From Stemphylium vesicarium (taxonomy: Eukaryota; Ascomycota; Dothideomycetes; Pleosporales; Pleosporaceae), in NCBI GenBank assembly GCA_004380135.1, contig QXCR01000114.1, positions 1 through 64,000 of the forward strand: 64,000 nt of DNA. Direction: 5' to 3'. Below the pieces are notes generated by a model. That model was not told the origin of the DNA, did not search any database, and saw only the letters and a list, made by a program, of their open reading frames with translations. Both the position numbers and the translations under genes were made by a program. This document shows positions 21,807-33,453 of the stretch, in pieces. Within the stretch, counting starts at the first letter, position 1, and every line of letters starts with the position of its first letter.

Positions 21807-23440
21807 TTACCACGTGAATTTCGCAATCCCACCATTCCAACACGACCAAAGATCAGCCTCCCCATCTTCTTCCTCGCGGTCAACGAACTTCAGTGAGCGG
21901 ATAGCTTCCCATCCTCCTTTCTTGATCGGATGGTTTTCGTGGGGGTTTATTTCCTTTACAGTCTTGCCGGTCCAGATGTTGCTGATCCGGATCGCCGTGC
22001 CAGTTGAGACGTCTTGAGCTGCTGCGAGTAGACCTAATCGCGGATGTACATCGATATCCAAGTCTAGTTCGTCCCGATTTGCATGTGCAAAGGTGAGGAT
22101 AGGCTGAGACCAGTTCTTAAAGGCTTTGTGGTTGAGCTTCCTACGCTTTGGCATGTCGCGATTGCCTGGGTATAGCGTCTTGAAGTACTGTTCGTTGTAA
22201 TGGTGGTTGTTGTAGTTGAAAGTCTTTCGCGAAGAGTTTCGTGATAGGCGGGGAGATCTAATGTCGTACAGGAAGAGGGTATCCTGGAGGCCGGAGCAAA
22301 TCATTCTTGATTCATCGTCGGCGCGCTTGAGCTTAGAGATGGGATATGGGTGAGTGAGGACGTGGCTTGAACCCCCAGATCTCGTATCGTAGAGACGAAT
22401 GGTTCCATCTCGGCATCCCAGTGCGACGGTAGTATATGACATCCACTCCAAAGCTAGGACATCTGTATCAAGAGACTTGACGGCAACCGTTGAGTCCCAT
22501 ACTCCTGCTTGCGAACGAGTAAAAAGAATCATCGAGTGAGAGGCCGCGACTGCAAGGTGCTCCGTGTATGATGCAGCAATGCTATTTGCCAGACCGGGTG
22601 AAGGCGAGAAAGTGGATGGCCTAGCTGCAGCACTCCAGATCGAATCACAATCTCTAGGCGTAAACTTCTGGCCCACGTACTAAGCGATGGTTCGTTAGTT
22701 CCTGATTCCTGAAAGTTCTGGTGTAGCATGGGTGAAACGAAGAATGGATGGGCAGCTTTGAAGGTACGAAGATGACTTACTGGTGGATCGCGCTCTGGGT
22801 CACTTAACCACACTTCGGGGGGCCGATCTGAGCCAAAGCTGGTAACAGCGAGTGCGCCAGTTGCTGGAAGGTATGTCAAAGACGATGCTATCGAAGTAGT
22901 CCGCGTTACCTCATCCCACGGATGGAAAGCGTATGGGTTTGAGAGTTGCGGGTCGTAGTAGTCACTTGGATCCGTTGGCATAGCAGGAGGATCTTCGTCG
23001 GTACGCATCCGTTGCATGTTGACACTGTTCGATCCCTGGACAGCATATATCGTCTTGGAAACAGGGTCCTGGTCGAAGACCCGTATTGAGCCATGACACG
23101 GCCGTCTACTAATGACCTGCTTGGGGTCGCTATCAATTCGAAGAGCAGCGGCATCCGTCCACGGGCCGTTAAAATAGAACGATCGTCTTTTAAACCCGAT
23201 TTCTCTTTCGATGTTTGTCTGGGCAAAGCTGTTTGGGTATCTTCTAACAACTCTTTCTTTCCGAATCTTATTCGAGCGGGCAGTCGCTGCCTTGTGGATA
23301 CGCTCTTTCCGTTCTTCCTTTCTAATATTGTCGAGGGAGTACTTCAGGTCGAATCCACGTGCTGCGTTCTGGCTCTGGATTTTGAAGTACTTATTTTTTT
23401 CTGTATCCCAGTAGTAGCCCGGAATCGGCTGGCCGTTCAT
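21807..23440 (-). CDS. WD40-repeat protein, DCAF4-like
   Basis: Exons 23440-22781 and 22679-21807 give 510 aa. The 101-bp intron starts GTAAGT, has an ACTAAC branch and ends TTAG. The start is taken at MNGQPIPGYYWDTEKNKYFKI, because the PG[FY]Y-D-x4-YFKI motif is the usual N-terminus of DDB1- and CUL4-associated factor 4 homologues. A basic helix follows, then WD-type beta repeats from about residue 110 to the end; the best are LALEWMSYTTVALGCRDGTIRLYDTRS and DTLFLYDIRSP. In animals DCAF4 is a substrate receptor of CUL4-DDB1 ubiquitin ligases; a matching role here is inference. Shares a 348-bp divergent promoter with SelO. Confidence 0.78.
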
Positions 23441-23788
23441 GATGGACGCTCGAGAGATGGGTATGAATGAATGTCCAAGCGACGGAAACGGCGATACATG
23501 TATTCGCACTTGTTGCAGCACTGAAGCATGAAGTTGCAGAACCTTGGGACGCGTAGATGCGACGGACGCGATGATTGGCTGAAAAGTGGTTGCGGCGAAT
23601 TGTACAGATTAAAACGGCGCGAGTCATGCAGTCGCGATTTTTCAGCGTGCGCTATCGATAAGGAGCCTCCGAGGCATGACGCCACTGCTCCATCGCATTC
23701 ACATCACTTTGATATGTTCCCGTATTTGCCGCCGTCTTCCCCTCATTTTTCTTCCTCCTCGTCCTAAACGAAACCCCCGTAGTAGCTC
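23441..23788. promoter_or_regulatory. Bidirectional promoter between DCAF4-like and SelO genes
   Basis: Short divergent intergenic region with no clear TATA box, which fits housekeeping-type promoters. Confidence 0.4.
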
Positions 23789-25824
23789 ATGCTTCGCCTT
23801 TCATCTGCACTGCAACCTACACGGAAAGCTCTTGCGTCGACTAAGTACACCCTGAGGAATTCGTTTCATACGTCCAGACGCCTGCATCAAGTCATGGCGC
23901 ACCTGGATATCCCCCAAACGGCCAACGGCTCTTCCAATGAGCGGCACACATTGCAATCGCTCCCAAAATCTAATATGTTTACCTCGAACCTTCCGGCCGA
24001 TAGCGAATTTCCTACCCCCAAAGATTCGCACGATGCGCCCCGCCAGATGCTTGGGCCGCGCATGGTCAAGGGGGCATTATACACATATGTGCGACCAGAT
24101 TCGCAGGGAGAGCCTGAACTACTAGCAGTCAGTCAGCGCGCGCTACAAGACATTGGCCTGAAAGAGGAGGAGGCCAAGACGGACGAGTTCAAGGACGTGG
24201 TCGCGGGCAAGAGGATCTTGACATGGGACGAAAAGAATCCGGAAGCAGGTATCTACCCGTGGGCGCAGTGTTATGGTGGATACCAGTTTGGACAATGGGC
24301 TGGGCAACTTGGTGATGGGCGCGCCATATCACTCTTTGAGTCCACAAACCCTGCCACTGGCACTCGCTACGAGATACAGCTGAAGGGTGCTGGACGGACA
24401 CCATATTCGCGCTTTGCTGACGGTCGAGCCGTTCTTCGATCGTCTATCAGAGAGTTCGTGGTTTCTGAGTACTTGAACGCGATTGGCATTCCGAGTACAA
24501 GAGCGCTGTCTTTGACTCTGAACAATGGAAGCAAGATTATGCGTGAGCGGGTTGAACCTGGTGCGATCGTTGCGCGATTTGCGCAAAGCTGGATCCGACT
24601 GGGAACGTTCGACCTCCAACGCATCCGAGGAGACCGCAAGACACTACGCACATTGGCAGATTATACAGCTGAGCATGTATACGGCGGATGGGACAAGCTA
24701 CCATCGAAGCTGCCCCCGGGCGACGCCAAAGACATACACAGCCAAGCCCACGATGGTGTCGCAAAAGACACTGTCGAAGGTGAGGGAGAGACGGAAGAGA
24801 ACCGCTACGTCCGCCTTTACCGTGCCATTCTCCGCCGCAACGCCGAGACTGTGGCCAAATGGCAAGCATACGGCTTCATGAACGGTGTACTCAACACAGA
24901 CAACACCTCCGTTCTGGGGCTATCCATCGACTTTGGTCCCTTTGCCTTCCTCGACACCTTCGATCCCACCTACACCCCCAACCACGACGACCACATGCTG
25001 CGCTACAGCTACCGCAACCAGCCCACTATCATCTGGTGGAACCTAGTCCGCCTCGGTGAAGCCCTTGGCGAACTAATGGGCGCGGGAAGCAACGTCGACG
25101 ACGCCACCTTTGTAGAAAAGGGCGTAACAGAAGAGCAAGCCGACGGACTAGTCAAATGCGCAGAATCCGCCATTGACCGCGCAGGCGAAGAATACAAGGC
25201 CGTCTTCCTCGCTGAATACCGCCAACTCATGACCGCGCGTCTCGGACTCAAGACACAAAAGGATTCTGATTTTGAGGAATTGATGTCTGAGCTATTGGAT
25301 TGTCTGGAAGCGTTTGAGTTGGACTTCCACCACGCGTTCAGGCGACTAGGCGCGATCAGGCTGGAGGAAGTCGACACGGAAGATAAGAGGAAAGATGTCG
25401 CTGGACGCTTTTTCCGCGCTGACAACGCGCCGAGACAGGAGAGTGAGAGCAGGGAGCGCATCGGCAAGTGGCTTGAGAAATGGTCTGCGCGCGTCAAGGA
25501 AGATTGGGGTGAGGGCAAGGACGGCGAACGAAAGGAGGCCATGGATGCTGTGAATCCAAAGGTGAGACTGCGGTTCCAAAATTTCTCGTGTAATGATTGA
25601 TGAACTAACGCTGAACGAAACAGTTTGTCCCCCGCTCCTGGGTTCTAGACGAACTCATCGACCGCGTAGAAAAGAAGCACGAACGCGATATCCTACCACA
25701 GATCATGAAACTCGGCCTCAACCCCTTCCAGGAGCACTGGCAGTGGAACGAAGACGAGGAAGAGAGATTCTGTGGCGATGTACCGAAGTACAAGGGCATG
25801 ATGCAATGTTCTTGCAGTTCTTAG
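23789..25824 (+). CDS. FMP40: SelO/Fmp40 family mitochondrial protein AMPylase (UPF0061)
   Basis: Exons 23789-25561 and 25624-25824 give 657 aa; the intron begins GTGAGA and ends ACAG. The first 40 residues are Ser/Arg/Leu-rich without acids and end in a processing-like RRLHQ, a mitochondrial presequence. The SelO pseudokinase core follows: YPWAQCYGGYQFGQWAGQLGDGRA, LKGAGRTPYSRFADGRAVLRSS-type nucleotide loop, and YGFMNGVLNTDNTSVLGLSIDFGPFAFLD (the N and D of the metal site). SelO proteins transfer AMP from ATP to protein hydroxyls and act in mitochondrial redox homeostasis. The C-terminus is QCSCSS, so Cys occupies the antepenultimate position where animal SelO has selenocysteine. Ends 48 bp from the convergent ORC5 gene. 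Confidence 0.93.
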
Positions 25825-25872
25825 ATACCTACTCGCACATAATCTCAAATGCGGTGGACGTCGAAAAAGACT

Positions 25873-27416
25873 CTAGTCCACGCCACCAACTAAATACTCT
25901 CCTACTTCTAGATTGACAGATCGACCAAGTGCACGGGCATACTCCCACCCAAAATTCACTCTCCATCTTCCTCCTCCTTCCAACGCGTCATTGCTTCCTG
26001 CGCCTCCTGCGCGGACTAGCAGGCGCATGCTGGTCAGGGTAGCGATTTGTGTGTACAAGTCTGCTACTTGTGGCACTGTGCCCTCTAACAGCGCCCTAAA
26101 AATCGCGAACAGCCTGTCCAGTGTAAAGGGGCTGGGTGTCAACAAGTGACGACTGATCTTGCGGTGTTTGGTCCCCGATCGCTTTCCGGTTACGCTGAAG
26201 GAAGCAGCGGTTGGTGCGCGCCGCTTGTTCTTGCGCTTGTCGGTATGCTTCATAAAGTATGTTACGTCTGTGCGCGAGGGGTTGTAGGAGGCGAGGTATG
26301 CGGCGATGAGGATGTGCGTCGTGAAGTACGGCAAAGTGTGCGCGGTCATGTTCGCTGGCTTCTTTTTGCTGGGTGTAGCTGGTGTTACGGCGTCCTTGTT
26401 TACGGGTTCAGTGGTGTCAGCGACGGAGGAGATGATGCGGTCGAGAACGGAGTCTTCTAGTTGGAAAAGGTGTCGTCGGTTCACCATTAAGCGTGAGAAG
26501 TCTCGCGTTCCGAATTGTCCTGATGTCACGGGTTCGACGAAGGGACGCCAAAGTCGCATTGCGCAGCTCTTGAAGCTGATGAGGTCTCGGCCTGTATGCT
26601 TTGCCAGCGAATCGTATACAGCCTGTATGAAGCGGCCCCATAGCCAAGCGTCATCTTCGCCGGCGAGATCGGGCGTGTAGTCTGAGAACTGTTCGAGAGA
26701 CGGCGGTTCGAGGAAGATTTTGGGCGGATTGGCGCTGAGAATTGCAAGAAGTTCGGCGCGTGTGTAGGACGGGAAACGGAGGAAGGAGGTAGACGAAGAG
26801 TGGAGGACTGAGGGCGTGAGTGGGAGGGTCGTCGTGATGATGACGGAGAAATTGGGTGTCTGGGGAGATTATTAGTATCGTAGCTTTCAACTAATGGGGG
26901 CTAGGCCATACCATCTCCCCCAGTCTCCCCAGCGCAGCGATTAGCGTTCCTGCCCCTTCCCGTAGTTTGTCCATGGCATCCAGCACCAAAACGAATTTCC
27001 CCCTTCCTTCCAGCAGCTTTCCCATGTTCACACACAAGGCGCTCAAGTTCTCCGTACGCGCATATGGCCTCCTATCTGACTTCTCATTGTGGAACTCGTC
27101 AAGCGCATCCAGACTAGATACGACGATGCGCTCAACGAGATGGCGCGTGGTGATGCATTCGCGGACGTTGATGATGGAGTGGCATATGGCCGAGAGTTGG
27201 AAGTAGGAACGGAGGATAGATGATTTGCCGGTCGCGGTCAGGCCGTGTATGTTGAGCAATGATGGTGAAGGGAGGTGCGCCTGTTTACTGTTAGCAAGAC
27301 AGATGCACATGACAGATTGTGCTTCGTACGCTATAAAGGGCTGCGAGATGCTGTATTTGCTGATGGCGATATTGGTACTCCGCGTCCAGTTGTGCAATGA
27401 TTTCATCGGGTAGCAT
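25873..27416 (-). CDS. ORC5: Origin recognition complex subunit 5
   Basis: Three exons (27416-27330, 27280-26912, 26859-25873) give 480 aa. Introns GTACGA...ACAG and GTATGG...CCAG have GCTAAC and ACTAAT branches. The N-terminus MLPDEIIAQLDAEYQYRHQQI-like start and LYS/AHLPSPSLLNIHGLTATGKSS join only after splicing. The Walker A motif (GLTATGKSS) is near residue 40 and Walker B (FVLVLDAMDKL) near 130. The AAA+ domain is followed by the YTRAELLAIL sensor-2 region and a winged-helix-like C-terminus (SRHLLTPSPFTLDRLFAIFRALL, then YTQIATLTSMRLLVRAG). ORC5 is part of the ATP-dependent complex that marks replication origins in the nucleus. Fungal ORC5 is usually 450-500 aa, so it is full length. Confidence 0.92.
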
Positions 27417-27789
27417 TGTTGAGGTATGTCGTAGAACTTCGCGGCCGCTGTGGTGAATCGAAACAATGGTTGGAACCCTTGGAGTTGACGCCGTCACGCT
27501 AAATTGGCGTCGAACGCGCTTGCACGTGCGCATGGCTTGCGACGGCTTTCAGAGCCCATACTGCCCTCAACGCCATCAACATGTCATCCCGAAACCCTCC
27601 ACTTCACCATTGCCTCCGTGAGATAACGCGACATTCGTCTTTTTTCAAGTGCTTGGCGACTCGCTCATCAGACCGTGTCGCCCCGCTTATCACTGCATGA
27701 TGTCGCCCCGCAACGCGAATGGGCAGTGCTGCCTGCATCTCCAGTGTGGCACAGCTACCCACAGCACAACAACTTGACTGATGTACTCA
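27417..27789. promoter_or_regulatory. ORC5 promoter and left boundary of a pseudogene
   Basis: Upstream of ORC5. Coding-like sequence of the NACHT-ankyrin remnant begins abruptly at about 27790-27800, so its N-terminal part has been lost. No repeat or target-site duplication is visible at the junction. Confidence 0.4.
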
Positions 27790-29521
27790 TGTACCCCGCA
27801 CTACATTTCCACATCCTCTCGTCTCCTCGCTAAACTTCATCTTGGCTCATTGAACGGGAAAAAATCCGCAAAAGCACTCAGGACTGCTTTGGGCAGGCTC
27901 GTCACTGGATCAGATGCGTATGACGCTGCATATGACGCCGCAATGACCAGGATTGAAGGTCAGGTTGCCGACCAAACAGAGCTGTCCAAGCAGACTCTGG
28001 CTATTCTTTCAGACACGCGGAGCAAGTTTTCCAAGGTTGGCTTGCAGATAGTACGTGGAATCGAGATCGGAGAACCCAACCTTGATCCGGGCAATTACCC
28101 CGATATGGAGGATGTCATAACCGCTTGTGTGGGACTTATCACCGTGGATGACGAGAGCAACATGGTTCGGCTTGTTCACTACACCACTCAGGAGTATCTT
28201 GAACGAACGCAACAACGTTGATTTCCTGATGTCCAAGCCATGTTGACTAACATTTGTATTTCGTATCTATCCTTGGATCAGTACGCAGATGTCTCTAATT
28301 TGGATCGCTCCGAAGACGATGATTGGTACGCCTACAGCGCTTCGAACTGGGGGCGTCACGCTCGACAGGCTCCCAGCACTCATGAGGTAGTGATGGGCTT
28401 TCTCGGACGTTCGGTGGATGTGATGCGCTCGATTCTTTGCCTGCACAAGCGGAATTTACCGAAAAAGTATAAGATAGATGGAAAGCAAGAAACACAGATC
28501 AGACATCTACTGGAATCCATGCCGCGACCTATTTTGGGTTAAAAACAGCCGTTGTGGCGCTGTTGTAACATGGTGTAGATCCAAATGTCAGAGATGTGGT
28601 AGGAGATACATCGTTGATGATCGCGGCAGAACGGGACGAGATTGGAATCGCTAAGCAGCTGCTCCTCAGTGGCGCATCGGCTAATTGTAAGAACGACAAC
28701 GTGGGAGAAATCGCGGCGATTCACTGTGCCGCGATTGGTGGATCCATAGGTGTACTCCGACTTCTACTCGATTATGGAGTTCCGATCGATCCTAAGATCA
28801 CAGATGGCCTCATCCCTATGCATTCTGCAATTCAACAGGGCTGTCGAGAATTTGCAAGAGTCTTACTTGAAGCCCAGCCTTCTCTAGTATCAGGAGAAAA
28901 TTCCGGCGAGAAACTGCTGCATTACGCTGCATACTATAGCCGAATGGAGATAGTCAAACTATTGTTGGAATTTGGTGCCCCTGTGAACGGATCCACCAGC
29001 AACCCTAGAAAACTGCGCTCCACGGCTCTGCCGATAGTCAGTACGTTTCTCTAATAGAATTACTCGTCAATGCTGGTGCCGAGGTTGATAGGCGCGACGA
29101 ACATGGCAGGACTGCGTTGATGTTAATCTGCCAGAACAGGAGTATAGCGCAGTTGACTCGTTGTGGTGGACTAGGGTTGAATCCACGTTTCGTAAGAATA
29201 CTGTTCGATGCCGGTGCCAAACTCGACTTGCTAGACAATGGGGGCAGATCGGCGCTATACTATTTTATGGGGGTGGGATGTCAACGCGACATGTTCGTAG
29301 TGACCTTACTCAAGTATGGAGCTGATCCCAACGTTGGGAAGTCGCCCCTGGAGCTGGCCAAATCAGAGTTGGCCAAAGCCGACGAGCAAGCTGCAAAATC
29401 TTTATCGGGAACAGCGGATGATATATGGCCGCTTGGCAGACGTCCACATGAGTTCTGGTGCAAAGAAGTGGAGGATATAAAGAGGTTAGTAAGAATTCTC
29501 GAAGTGGCAGGCGCCAAGTAG
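27790..29521 (+). pseudogene. Degenerate NACHT-ankyrin (fungal NLR-like) gene
   Basis: The 5' part reads as the region just after the NACHT ATPase in fungal NLR-like proteins: a LLAKLHLGSLNGKKS-type end, then a winged-helix stretch ending LVHYTTQEYLERTQ. The NACHT P-loop itself is absent. Lesions: TGA at 28219-28221 where a Trp (QQ-R-W-FPD) is expected; a frame change near 28530-28550; TAA at 28566-28568 inside an ankyrin repeat; a frame change near 29040-29060. Downstream, ankyrin repeats are clear (GDTSLMIAAERDEIGIAKQLLLSGA, then KLLHYAAYYSRMEIVKLLLEFGAP, then GRSALYYFMGVGC). The locus ends at a TAG at 29519-29521. Fungal NLRs act in non-self recognition and evolve by birth and death; this copy looks dead. 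It lies between two conserved genes, so it may be an old insertion. Confidence 0.8.
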
Positions 29522-29795
29522 AAACCCTGCCGCCAGTACAGTTCCTCCCGGATGAGTCCGCGGCATGACTCTTTCCAATCCAAGAGATGATAAAGTCAAT
29601 TCTTTTGCGCATCGCTAGATGTCAAGATGCCCCTTGCAGGATTTCATCATGCCATCTTTCATCATACTTGTCTTTTACCTACCATTACATATCGCTAATG
29701 ACGATTTGGCTATTGAAACGTTACTCTCGTGCTGGCAACTTTATAATTTTCTAGCACGACGCTTCTCGTTTAAAGGAAAATACAAGACCACGCCT

Positions 29796-31536
29796 TCAAA
29801 CATCTTTGTTCAGGTACTCAACAGGCCCAACATACACCTTCCGTCCCTTTATCACGAAGTACACAAGCGAAAACACAACCACAGTGCCGTAAATCAAGAT
29901 GTTCCAGTTCATGAGATCGGGCGTCGGATGCGGGAATGTAGGGAAAAACGCGAAAATGAAGGCTATGTACAAGTACAGCACCGACAAACCGTTGATCCAG
30001 ATACCAGCGCGACCTAGCGAGAATTTTGACGGAAGAAGGGGCTCTCCATTCCACCTCTTGACAAACATGCATGCAATGCTGATGATATAGGACGAGAGCA
30101 GCGCACACGTACCCAGCGAAGCCACGGAGTTGAAAGCCACGGTGCTGCCGATGTTGATGAGCGAAAGGCCAATGGCGATGCCAAATGATACAACAACACT
30201 GTTGAGGGGGATATCCCAACCCGGCCTCACGCGCGACAAGAACGCACTAAACGGTACCCCATGGTCGCGAGCGAAAGCGAAAAGCTGGCGCGAACACGTC
30301 GCCACATTATTGACGCAGCCGAAAACTGCCATGATGGTGGTGACGGACGCGAGCGCCGTAGCAGCAGGAATCGACCCTGTGGCGTTGTACAGGATCTGGA
30401 TATGCGGTTGGCCAGTCGGAGAGCCGATCGCACTTTCCACGTCACCGAGGCAGACGCAAAATGTAACCAGCATGAGAAATCCAAGCCCACTATTCACCAC
30501 GGCCGTAGCTATCATCGCCCTCGGAAGTGTGTGAGAAGCATCTTTGAGCTCCTCAGACATATGCGTCGCCGCATCCGCCCCCAGCAGCGAAAAAATGGGG
30601 GAAAGCTGTCCCACCAACACAGACAGCCCTACACTTCCCCATCCCGCGTTATCCTGGAAGCCGGCAAAGACGTCCTTGGTCGGGCTACGCGGCCCTAATA
30701 CCCACATTGTGATGAAGATAGCGAAGAAGCCGACAATATGCAGAACGAGGACGATACCTTCGACTAGAGGTAGCTTGCGAGCTAGGAGCGTGTTGAACAC
30801 GATGGCGAAAGTGGCTACAGCGATTACCAAGAGGGTTCCGTGCCATCGCTCAGGAACGTATCCGGCATTGTTGAGAATGATCAGGCCTTGAATTTGGCCT
30901 CCGGCTAGGAAGGCGATCGATGCAATGCCAGTCTGCCAGCCTAAGACGCAGAGCCATCCGACGAGGTAGCTGAGGAACCTTTGATGTTTCTTTGGTGCGA
31001 ACTCGGAGACCCAGTGGTATTGACCACCGGATGTAGGTGCCCTTTTGGTTTGTTAGTTAGTCGTCGGGATGTAGAAAGGTGGAACGTCAAGACCGGGAGA
31101 GGCTTTTTTCTCATTTGCTGCCCCTAATTTCAGAGTCGGAGAAATATCAAACTCACATCGATGCCATCTCAGCCATTGAAACAATCACAAAGCCCATCCC
31201 AACTGCTGTAGCGAGAAACATGACAATTGCGCCACCAGTCCCGCCATTCGTCAATGGTATGATGAGAGTCCTGGCGAGACGACTGTCAGCAGGGTAGAAG
31301 ATACACCACTAATTGAGGATCACGTACGTCAAGATCGTTTCCCACGTTGCCATGAGCACCATCGAGTAACCAAATATCGATACGAAGCGGAAGTTTCGCC
31401 GAAGTTCCTGTTGCTTGCCCATGCGGTACATGTCTTTTTGATCACGGGCTGTGCCTTTCTTCTCAGAGACAGCGCCATCTCGACGCAGTTCGCTCTCGCA
31501 TGGTAGAACAGTAGCCTCGGTTTTGACGTCTGCCAT
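29796..31536 (-). CDS. APC-superfamily amino acid/choline (GABA-type) permease
   Basis: Three exons (31536-31328, 31270-31157, 31041-29796) give 522 aa. Introns start GTACGT and GTGAGT, with CTGAC and GACTAAC branches. The cytosolic N-terminus ends at MGKQQELRRNFRFVSIFGYS, the usual lead into TM1 of fungal amino acid/choline transporters. The APC consensus region AEMASMAPTSGGQYHWVSEFAP spans the second splice junction and validates it. About 12 helices; the TM8-TM9 region VPFSAFLSRV is also typical. Plasma-membrane uptake of an amino acid, GABA, polyamine or choline is expected; the exact substrate is not readable. It shares a 662-bp divergent promoter with the gene at 32199. Confidence 0.87.
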
Positions 31537-32198
31537 GGGGAAAGAGAGACCGCAAGGGTGATGGAAGGCACTTGATACACTTGGTACACGACCGATAGGC
31601 TGTGTTGGAAGTCGACTGGTTAGTAGCACGTTCAATGAAGAAGGAAGAGAAAAAACTGCGATTAGGGCATGCCGGCTCAAAGACGTCTGCGCATAATTAT
31701 ACTTCGATAGCACCGGCTACATTCACCTATCTTGGTACTAGCCCTGTTGCACACAATATAACTCAAGACCGTTGTGGCATACAAGCGAACTCTGGTCTCC
31801 GACACGGGAAGTAGATCTCCAGTATTCAGGCCAGACGAGTCTTCTTGATCCTTGAGCGTCGCTCTATCCCATTTCTGCATATTCGCCCGTCATAACCCTG
31901 CCTACCCTGCATATCTATGGTGTTATAGGCATTTCCGCCGCGTCTCAATCAAAGACCCGATGGCAGCTTTATAGAGCACATGTCAGCCGCGAATAGGATG
32001 ATTTGTAGGAAAAATTTAGAGACTGCAGGGGGCGGGGCGGGGCGGACGGGTAGGAACGATCCCACGCCTTTGGGGCAAGCTCACGCTAGGATCGAAGCGA
32101 ACTGGCTCCCCTCCACTCCACGTCCCTCTCCACTTCCCCCACGCTCACCAAACAAAGAATCAACTCCAACACTGATTCATCACCTTATATCAGTCAAC
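31537..32198. promoter_or_regulatory. Divergent promoter with G-quadruplex-like tract
   Basis: Contains a G-rich tract at 32028-32050 with four runs of at least three G on the plus strand (loops of 1, 1 and 5 nt), about 150 bp before the ATG at 32199. Otherwise unremarkable. Confidence 0.4.
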
Positions 32199-33331
32199 AT
32201 GCCGTTCCGCGAGACCGACCCAGATTTCGAGATGGAGATCTTCGAAAAGGTCAAGGCAGCGTTCAACCCGAAAGTCGGCATTATCGAGTATGACCTTCCG
32301 CTGCCGCTCCTCCTCCTCGAAGGTGAGTACCAATTACCGTGTCTTGAACCTGCCGAGGATACCATAGCCATCAGTGCCCACATATCTATACGCATCCGTG
32401 CCTTTTACGATCAGATTGCCGCCGTCTATAATGAAATCGAGGTCGCACGGCTCCATCGGCGAAGGCGCGAGACATACGCCCTCTGTCTCTCCTTGTGCTG
32501 CTGCAGTGCCTCGTCCACCTGCCGAATGTCCAAGAATGGAATGCCGGCTGGTTGTGGGAGCTGCCCATGCCCTCCACCATTTCGAACAGGCCGATGCGCG
32601 AGCACTACACCTGGCCGTGGGAGGGCCCCCTGCGAGACGCCCGCCACGATTTCGGCACCGCCATTATAAACCAGGAGAAGTATCTCTGTGGGAAAAGGAT
32701 CCCTGCCGGTCTGACCAGGGCCGCACTGCATTTCCGGCCTATCTTCCAGCTCCCCAGGTATGATCAGTCTGTGGCCCGGCCAAACCTATTCCATCCCGCG
32801 GATAAAGACCCAGTGTCTGTCGGTCTGTGTAAGCTGGGTGCGCAGCTAAGCCTGTTCGATGTGCGTGCTATAGTCACTCCAGACTTGTTCCCCAGTCCCG
32901 AGGCACCATCAGGCCAGCAGTGGTTACAGATGCGGCGTTTCCGGCTCGAGTTCCATTCCCTCCGTCCGGATGGGCGGTGGTACTTTTTCGGCCCTGGTGG
33001 CGAGGATCCGCACGACTCTGAACAAGGAGGATATAATATCTCAGACACAGAACACTACCTCCGCGAAGTTGACATGGACGATGACATGAATCTCGGTGAA
33101 GACTACTTCTTGAACATGACCGACGGGCCGGAGTTCGATTTAAACATGTTCCGCACTAAACCCTGCAGGGAGCGGATTGAACCTCTGCTCGCGGCATTTG
33201 CGAAGTCTCTGGCTCGCGACAATATGCTGAGTCTCGAGGATGCCGAGATTTTCAGACATGTGCATTGGTGGCCTTCAGACGATGATCAAGAGGAGAAATA
33301 TGCTCTTCCGATGAAGAAGGGCCACAGATAG
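32199..33331 (+). pseudogene. Conserved fungal hypothetical gene with an apparent frameshift
   Basis: Starts at ATG 32199 (MPFRETDPDFEMEIFEKVKAAF). Frame 1 is coding to about 32465-32490, through a GEYQLPCLEP segment and a helical region. Coding then continues in a different frame from about 32470-32495 (LLVLLQCLVHLPNVQEW) to TAG 33331. The join requires skipping back one base, so one base seems missing. A splice solution exists only with a poor donor (GTCGCA, intron 32441-32505 ending GCAG). The second part contains an MREHYTWPWEGPL motif, an RPDGRWYFFGP motif, an acidic stretch and a Glu/Asp-rich C-terminus, typical of a fungal family of unknown function about 370 aa long. No catalytic site is recognised. 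It may be a pseudogene, a sequencing error, or an unusual intron; everything else in it is intact. Confidence 0.5.
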
Positions 33332-33357
33332 GGCGTGAAATTTATTGCTGAGCGAGA

Positions 33358-33360
<3 letters not shown>

Positions 33361-33453
<93 letters not shown>
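33361..33453 (+). repeat. (TAG)31 trinucleotide microsatellite
   Basis: Thirty-one uninterrupted copies of TAG (93 bp), starting 30 bp after the stop codon of the preceding gene and therefore probably in its 3' UTR. Two frames across it read as poly-Ser or poly-Val, but neither is a plausible gene. Confidence 0.95.

Noticed and set aside
25009..25542. 177-codon minus-strand frame over SelO
   Set aside because: Antisense shadow of a conserved enzyme; Ser/Leu-rich without motif.
28219..28568. RIP (C-to-T at CpA) as cause of the pseudogene stops
   Set aside because: The TGG-to-TGA change is not in the preferred RIP context, and frame changes indicate indels; no general AT enrichment.
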